From NCBI GenBank assembly GCA_030428255.1, contig JAUIBT010000008.1, positions 1 to 64,000 of the forward strand: a stretch of 64,000 nt of DNA. The letters are read 5' to 3'. A program made the translations under genes and the position numbers. Source of the stretch: Alphaproteobacteria bacterium (GTDB taxonomy: Bacteria; Pseudomonadota; Alphaproteobacteria; UBA7985; JAUIBT01). The notes under the pieces were generated by a model, which had not been told where the DNA came from, did no database searches, and saw only the letters and a program-made list of their open reading frames with translations. Positions 60,088 to 64,000 of the stretch are shown here, piece by piece. Numbering within the stretch: the first letter of the stretch is position 1; each line of letters begins with the position of its first letter.

Positions 60088-60567
60088 TCAAAATGGCCCA
60101 TCGGGGTCCAGCGCCCCCATGTGGCGACGCGCGGCCAGACCCGCAAAGCGCAGCATCAGGGCTTTGCGGCGGGCCGGGGCCAGAGGAGCGTGGTGATAGG
60201 GGCGCTCTTGAAAGGCCTCATAGGCGTCGGCCAACAGCAAGCCGACTTCCTCGGGGATGACCTCGCGCGGGAACTCGGGCGCGACGCCAAAGCCGAAATA
60301 GTCGCAAAAATCCAAGTAGTCCTGCCACTTGCTGTCGGCGCGATAGTCCGCCAGCCCTGACTTAATCTCGATGATCAGGAAGTGGCCCTTGGGGTCCATG
60401 GCCAAAAGGTCGGCGCGCCGCTTGTTGGGTAGGGGAACTTCGGGCAGCCAGACCCAGCCTTGGTGCGCTAAGAAGCGCCCCAGCCCACGCCGGATGCGCA
60501 AAGCTTCCAGGCTGAGGCCGTCGGTGCCCGCCGGTGGAAGGCGGTCCATGTCGCTGCCGCTGGTCAT
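60088..60567 (-). CDS. mmcB: MmcB-family DNA-repair protein
   Basis: A 159-residue protein of the MmcB (PF06319) family, which is nearly confined to alphaproteobacteria and, in Caulobacter, protects against mitomycin-C damage. The motifs KRRADLLAMDPKGHFLIIEIKSGLADYRADSKWQDYLDFCDYFGFGV (nuclease-like D..EIK core), FPREVIPEEVGLLLADAYEAF and PARRKALMLRFAGLAARRH are clear. The E-x-K pattern suggests a PD-(D/E)XK-like nuclease fold. The start is ATG 60567, or the Met six codons on. Confidence 0.9.
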   Translation of the reverse strand: MTSGSDMDRLPPAGTDGLSLEALRIRRGLGRFLAHQGWVWLPEVPLPNKRRADLLAMDPKGHFLIIEIKSGLADYRADSKWQDYLDFCDYFGFGVAPEFPREVIPEEVGLLLADAYEAFQERPYHHAPLAPARRKALMLRFAGLAARRHMGALDPDGPF

Positions 60568-60596
60568 CTCTGCTTTGCTTTTCCTGTCAAAGACCC

Positions 60597-60632
60597 AAAA
60601 AAAGGCGAGGTCGCAGATGGCAACCTCGCCTT
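60597..60632 (-). terminator. intrinsic terminator of the iron-binding-protein gene
   Basis: On the minus strand GGCGAGGT and ACCTCGCC pair perfectly around an 11-base loop and are followed by TTTTTTT. It lies about 95 bases after the stop of the binding-protein gene and before mmcB. Confidence 0.9.
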
Positions 60633-60727
60633 GATCTTAGCCAGCAATGGGGCGCGCGCGCAAGCGGTGCTGGCGACTGGACTTGCCCCGCTCCAAGTCC
60701 TTGGCGCTGTTGGCGTTGGACCGAACG

Positions 60728-61786
60728 CTAGTTGTTGAAGCGCAGCTTTTCCACCAGTTTTGAGGCGGTGCTTCGCTCAGCGGCCATGGCGCTCAGTGGC
60801 AGCTCCTCGGCCTTGAAGTCACCCCAAGACTGCAGCAGCTCTGAAGGCTCAACGCCCGGAACGACGGGGTATTCATAGTTCTCTGCCGAATAAATGGCCT
60901 GGGCCTTGTCGCTCAACAAGAAGCGCATGAAGCTCAAGGCAGCCTCGCGGTTGGGCGCATGCTTGGCCAGGGCCATGCCCGAGATATTCACGTGCGCGCC
61001 GCGATCATCTTGGTTGGGGAAGATCAGATTGACGGCCTGGGCCCAAGCGACCTGCTCGGGATTGTTGAGCATTTTGCCCATGTAATAGGTGTTGCCGATC
61101 GCCAGGCTGCACTCGCCCTCTTTGATGGCCTTGACCTGTGCGCGGTCGTTGCCTTGTGGGCGGCGTGCCAGATTGGCTTTGATGCCGGTCAACCAGGCCT
61201 CGGTCGCCTCTACGCCTTGCGAGGCAATCATGGCCGCGAACAAACCGATGTTATAGTTGTGGGTGCCCGAGCGGATGCAGATCTGGCCCTTGAACTCGGG
61301 CTTGGTTAGATCTTCATAGCGCTGGACGCTGGCGGGATCGATGCGGTCCTTGGCGGCGTAAATCACGCGCGCGCGGCGGGTCAGGCCGAACCAGTGTCCC
61401 TCGCTGTCACGATACTGAGCGGGCAGGGCAGCGTTGATGGCCTCATCGTCCAAGGCTTGGGTCAAGCCCATAGATTTTGCGTCCTGCAGGCGCCCAAAAT
61501 CCGAGGTCAAGAAGACATCAACCGGCGACAGGCTGCCTTCTGCGCGCGCGCGCTCCAACAGGCCCTTGCTGGCATAAAGAAAGTTGACCTTGAGTCCAGT
61601 TTCTTCCTCGAACGCTTCGAACAGCGGCTCCATCAGGAAGGTTTGGCGATAGGAGTAGACGTTGACGCTCTGGGCCTGAGCGGCGGTGCCCAGGTCGCTG
61701 GCCAGCAGGCCGACCGCAGCCAAGCTGGCGGTGGTAAGGGCGGCAAAGCTCCGGCGACCAAAGAATTTTTGAAAGACAGGAAACAT
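60728..61786 (-). CDS. ferric-iron ABC transporter binding protein (FbpA/FutA/AfuA type), orphan
   Basis: Periplasmic Fe(3+)-binding protein of 352 residues. The export signal (residues 1-39) has RRSFAALTTASLAAVGLLA and ends AAQAQS; an RR motif hints at Tat export. The mature protein starts VNVYSYRQTFLMEPLFEAFEEETGLKVNFLYASKGLLERARAEG. The iron-ligand tyrosine pair is in IGNTYYMGKM, and the Tyr/His-type site is supported by RSGTHNYNIGLFAAMIASQG. No permease or ATPase lies next to it in the window, so it must use subunits encoded elsewhere. Two matching dyads precede it and suggest iron-dependent control. Confidence 0.93.
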   Translation of the reverse strand: MFPVFQKFFGRRSFAALTTASLAAVGLLASDLGTAAQAQSVNVYSYRQTFLMEPLFEAFEEETGLKVNFLYASKGLLERARAEGSLSPVDVFLTSDFGRLQDAKSMGLTQALDDEAINAALPAQYRDSEGHWFGLTRRARVIYAAKDRIDPASVQRYEDLTKPEFKGQICIRSGTHNYNIGLFAAMIASQGVEATEAWLTGIKANLARRPQGNDRAQVKAIKEGECSLAIGNTYYMGKMLNNPEQVAWAQAVNLIFPNQDDRGAHVNISGMALAKHAPNREAALSFMRFLLSDKAQAIYSAENYEYPVVPGVEPSELLQSWGDFKAEELPLSAMAAERSTASKLVEKLRFNN

Positions 61787-61801
61787 AAGGGCTCCTAAAT
61801 G

Positions 61802-61872
61802 GGACGAATTCGGTCCTCTTACTAGCGAGGCTTGGATGAGCCTACAAGAGAAAAAATAGGACTAATTTGGTC
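61802..61872. promoter_or_regulatory. pair of GGACNAATTNGGTC dyads upstream of the iron-binding-protein gene
   Basis: GGACGAATTCGGTC at 61802-61815 and GGACTAATTTGGTC at 61859-61872 differ only at the two N positions and are 57 bases apart. Both lie in the 90-base gap before the iron-binding-protein gene (minus strand). The pattern resembles binding sites of Rrf2-type Fe-S regulators, but this is inference. Confidence 0.6.
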
Positions 61873-61876
61873 TGCA

Positions 61877-62848
61877 TCAAATTGTCGCCGAATATCCTGC
61901 GAAAACGAGGCATAAAAGGGCAATGAGCGCCGTGGCGGTCCAATAGACGCGAAATGCGCGGGTCAAATCTTGGCCCCTGGCGTGCCCGCAGCCGTCGCCG
62001 ATCCAGGGATCTTCAATCTGATAGTCGCCGTAGTCGCGCGGGCCCGCCAGCTTTATGCCCAACGCGGCGGCCATGGCCGACTCGGGCCATCCTGCGTTGA
62101 TCGAGCGGTGCTTGCCCGCATCGCGCCTGATGATGGCTAAGCTTTTGCCGAGGCGCGCCGCCAACACCAGCCGGGCAGACAGCGCGAACAGCAGCCCGGT
62201 CAGGCGGGCAGGCAGCCAGTTGGCCGCGTCGTCGATGCGCGCCGCCAGCTTACCAAAGGCCTCATAGCGCTGGGAGCGGTGGCCGATCATCGAATCCAGC
62301 GTGTTGATGGTTTTGTAGGCCAACAGCCCCGGCAGCCCGGCGAGGGCGTACCAAAACAGCGGTGCCACCGCGCCATCGGAATAATTTTCAGCCAGACTCT
62401 CGATGGCCGCGCGCGCTACGCCCGCCTCGTCCAAGCGTTGAGGATCGCGGCCCACGACATGGGCCACGCCAGCCCTGGCGGCGCTGAGATCGCCGGCTAG
62501 CAAAGCGCGCTCGACCGGCTTGATGAATCGATACAGACCGTTGAAGGCCAACAGGCTGGAGGCCAAAGCCAGCTCGATCAACCAGCCATAGGCCAGAGCG
62601 CGCGCCCACGTTTGGATCAGCCAGCCCAGCGCGGCGGCCAACAGGATCAGGACCAGCGCCAACAGCCCACCACTGATCAGCCGACCTAGGCGCCCGCCGC
62701 GATTGAGCCAGGCCTCGCCCAGCGCGATGATCTTGCCGATCACCACCACCGGGTGCCAGACGCGCGCATAGAGCCAGGCCGGGTCGCCCATGGCCAGGTC
62801 GGCCAGCAGCGCCAAAAAAACCAACCAGGCCGGGGGTAAAAAAGCCAT
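61877..62848 (-). CDS. cbiB: adenosylcobinamide-phosphate synthase (CbiB/CobD)
   Basis: Membrane enzyme that attaches the aminopropanol arm to adenosylcobyric acid in cobalamin synthesis; 323 residues, several hydrophobic helices. LLADLAMGDPAWLYARVWHPVVVIGKII, GRDPQRLDEAGVARAAIESLAENYSDGAVAPLFWYALAGLPGLLAYKTINTLDSMIGHRSQRYEAFGKLAARIDDAANWLPARL and KHRSINAGWPESAMAAALGIKL are diagnostic. It is divergent from cbiX with a structured 190-base gap between them. Confidence 0.97.
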   Translation of the reverse strand: MAFLPPAWLVFLALLADLAMGDPAWLYARVWHPVVVIGKIIALGEAWLNRGGRLGRLISGGLLALVLILLAAALGWLIQTWARALAYGWLIELALASSLLAFNGLYRFIKPVERALLAGDLSAARAGVAHVVGRDPQRLDEAGVARAAIESLAENYSDGAVAPLFWYALAGLPGLLAYKTINTLDSMIGHRSQRYEAFGKLAARIDDAANWLPARLTGLLFALSARLVLAARLGKSLAIIRRDAGKHRSINAGWPESAMAAALGIKLAGPRDYGDYQIEDPWIGDGCGHARGQDLTRAFRVYWTATALIALLCLVFAGYSATI

Positions 62849-62948
62849 AAGCTGCCGCTTTCGCTCTTGAGATTTTGCTCTAAGTGGTTGACACCAAGGC
62901 CACTTGGGTTGCGCCGTAAATTTGGCGCTTTGTCAATCGTTTCTCTGT

Positions 62949-63022
62949 TCAGGGCCTGCGGCAGGTCTGCCGACACCCTGAGCCTCGCACTTATAGAGCC
63001 CGTCGGCGCTAGCCCAGCGGGC
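62949..63022 (+). promoter_or_regulatory. structured leader before cbiX: two consecutive hairpins
   Basis: TCAGGG...GGCA-GGTC-TGCC...CCCTGA (62949-62981) forms a nested hairpin, and GCCCG...CGGGC (about 62998-63022) a second one ending just before the AGGAAGG ribosome site. This could be a regulatory 5' leader. No canonical B12-box was found on this strand. Confidence 0.4.
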
Positions 63023-63039
63023 CGCAGGAAGGTCGTTTT

Positions 63040-64000
63040 ATGAGCAAAGTTGGAATTATGGTCTGCGGGCATGGCTCGCGTTCGGTCGATGCGGTCGCCC
63101 AGTTCAATAGCCTGGCCGAGCACATCAAAAAGAGCCACCCCGATTTGCCCGTTGAAAGCGGTTTTCTGGAGTTTGCGACGCCGGTCATTCGCGACGGCCT
63201 CAACAAGCTGAAGGATCAGGGCGTCGATCATATCCTGGCCATTCCCGGTATGTTGTTCGCTGCGGGCCACGCCAAGAACGACATTCCCTCGGTGCTGAAC
63301 ACCTATGCTGCCGAAAGCGGTATCAAGGTCGATTATGGTCGCGAGCTGGGCATCGACAACAAACTGATCCGCGCGGCAGGCGAGCGCATCATGGCCGCTA
63401 TGGCCGCCGCAGATGCCGAGCATGGCCCCGTTGATAAGCACGATACGCTGTTGGTGGTGGTTGGCCGGGGGGCTTCAGATCCTGACGCCAACGGCAACGT
63501 GGCCAAGGTCACACGCTTGCTGTGGGAAGGGCTGGGCTTTGGGCACGCCATGACCGCCTATTCGGGCGTCACCTTCCCGCTGGTCGATCCAGGGCTAGAG
63601 ATGGCGCACAAGCTGGGTTTCAAGCGGATCGTGACCTTTCCCTATTTCTTGTTCACTGGCATCTTGGTGGACCGCATTTACGACAGCATGGAGGCTGTGG
63701 CCGCGCGCCATCCTGAGACGCAGTTTGTCAAGGCGGGCTATTTGAATGATCATCCGCTGGTGATCGAGGCCTTTGGCGACCGCATTCGCGAAATTGGCGA
63801 GGGCGCCAACGTCATGAACTGCCTCAACTGTAAGTACCGCGAGCAGGTTTTGGGCTTTGAGGCTGAGGTGGGCTTGGCGCAAGAGAGCCACCACCACCAC
63901 GTTGAGGGCATCGGCACGGGCGATGCCGCCGACGCGGCCAGCGACTCTGGGCATCACCATCACCACCATGGTCACGGGCATGATCACGGGCATGATCAGG
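63040..64000 (+). CDS. cbiX: sirohydrochlorin (cobalt) chelatase CbiX, His-rich, partial at right edge
   Basis: Inserts cobalt (or iron) into sirohydrochlorin in cobalamin/sirohaem synthesis. The ATG at 63040 has AGGAAGG 8 bases upstream; 320 codons are seen and the frame is still open at the edge. The double chelatase repeat has GHGSRS with metal-binding His11, and PGMLFAAGHAKND (His77). A CLNCK motif at 261-264, typical of a 4Fe-4S or metal site in CbiX-L proteins, is followed by a His cluster and a tail of many HH/GHGHDH residues (284-320) for metal storage. Divergent from cbiB. Confidence 0.93.
   Translation, partial: MSKVGIMVCGHGSRSVDAVAQFNSLAEHIKKSHPDLPVESGFLEFATPVIRDGLNKLKDQGVDHILAIPGMLFAAGHAKNDIPSVLNTYAAESGIKVDYGRELGIDNKLIRAAGERIMAAMAAADAEHGPVDKHDTLLVVVGRGASDPDANGNVAKVTRLLWEGLGFGHAMTAYSGVTFPLVDPGLEMAHKLGFKRIVTFPYFLFTGILVDRIYDSMEAVAARHPETQFVKAGYLNDHPLVIEAFGDRIREIGEGANVMNCLNCKYREQVLGFEAEVGLAQESHHHHVEGIGTGDAADAASDSGHHHHHHGHGHDHGHDQ

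Noticed and set aside
62949..62981. Cobalamin riboswitch between cbiB and cbiX
   Set aside because: AGACCTGCC resembles the end of a B12-box only on the minus strand, and the rest of the conserved riboswitch elements are missing; the upstream part would lie inside cbiX.
62740..63441. Minus-strand open frame across the cbiB-cbiX gap
   Set aside because: It overlaps both real genes in the wrong frame and has no ribosome site.

Overview
The window reads as a gene-dense, GC-rich (by eye) alphaproteobacterial chromosome segment. Evidence for that lineage is an MmcB-type DNA-repair protein, two MttB-family (trimethylamine methyltransferase-like) genes, a GlxA-type regulator, a TRAP dicarboxylate-type transporter, several complete ABC uptake operons and a YicC-gmk pair. 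The genome looks like that of a free-living heterotroph living on scavenged amines, sugars, organic acids and metals. No rRNA, tRNA, insertion sequence, prophage or CRISPR array was found.

Left part (1-12.4 kb): a truncated MttB-like gene lies divergent from a GlxA-family activator. Next comes a four-gene peptide/opine-type ABC importer (Tat-exported binding protein, two permeases, fused double ATPase) with a strong terminator-like attenuator after the binding-protein gene. The importer ends in a composite 35-bp/205-bp repeat array. An MFS transporter and a sorbosone-dehydrogenase-like protein with a c-type haem motif follow. Middle (12.5-34.2 kb): a large exported coiled-coil protein, a small lipoprotein, an aromatic/aspartate aminotransferase, purA, an EamA exporter, a polyamine-type ABC operon, a second MFS carrier, an orphan MoxR ATPase, and a glucose/mannose-type ABC operon divergent from a two-component system that probably controls it, then msrP. 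34.6-41 kb: gmk-yicC, an SDR, an acetyltransferase, and an FAD oxidoreductase paired with a complete MttB-like gene, suggesting catabolism of a methylated amine.

The most interesting block is 42.6-56 kb. An alpha/beta-hydrolase and a TetR regulator face a long plus-strand set of genes: a flavin monooxygenase related to Baeyer-Villiger enzymes, 3-hydroxyacyl-CoA dehydrogenase, acyl-CoA dehydrogenase, acyl-CoA synthetase, a tandem NTF2-like protein, enoyl-CoA hydratase, a three-part TRAP transporter and a thiolase. Near-identical TACTGAT(C/A)AGTA palindromes lie upstream of both the regulator and the operon. Together this looks like a self-contained route that imports a carboxylate, or a ketone-bearing acid, and degrades it by oxygenation and CoA-dependent beta-oxidation. 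The substrate cannot be read from sequence.

Right part (56-64 kb): an autotransporter whose passenger has seven copies (the last partial) of an exact 25-residue BspA/DUF285-type repeat, a HAD phosphatase, mmcB, an orphan ferric-iron binding protein preceded by two matching dyads, and a divergent cobalamin pair (cbiB, cbiX). The cbiX gene runs off the right edge with a His-rich metal-binding tail. Corrinoid chemistry recurs across the window: two MttB-like genes and two B12-synthesis genes.
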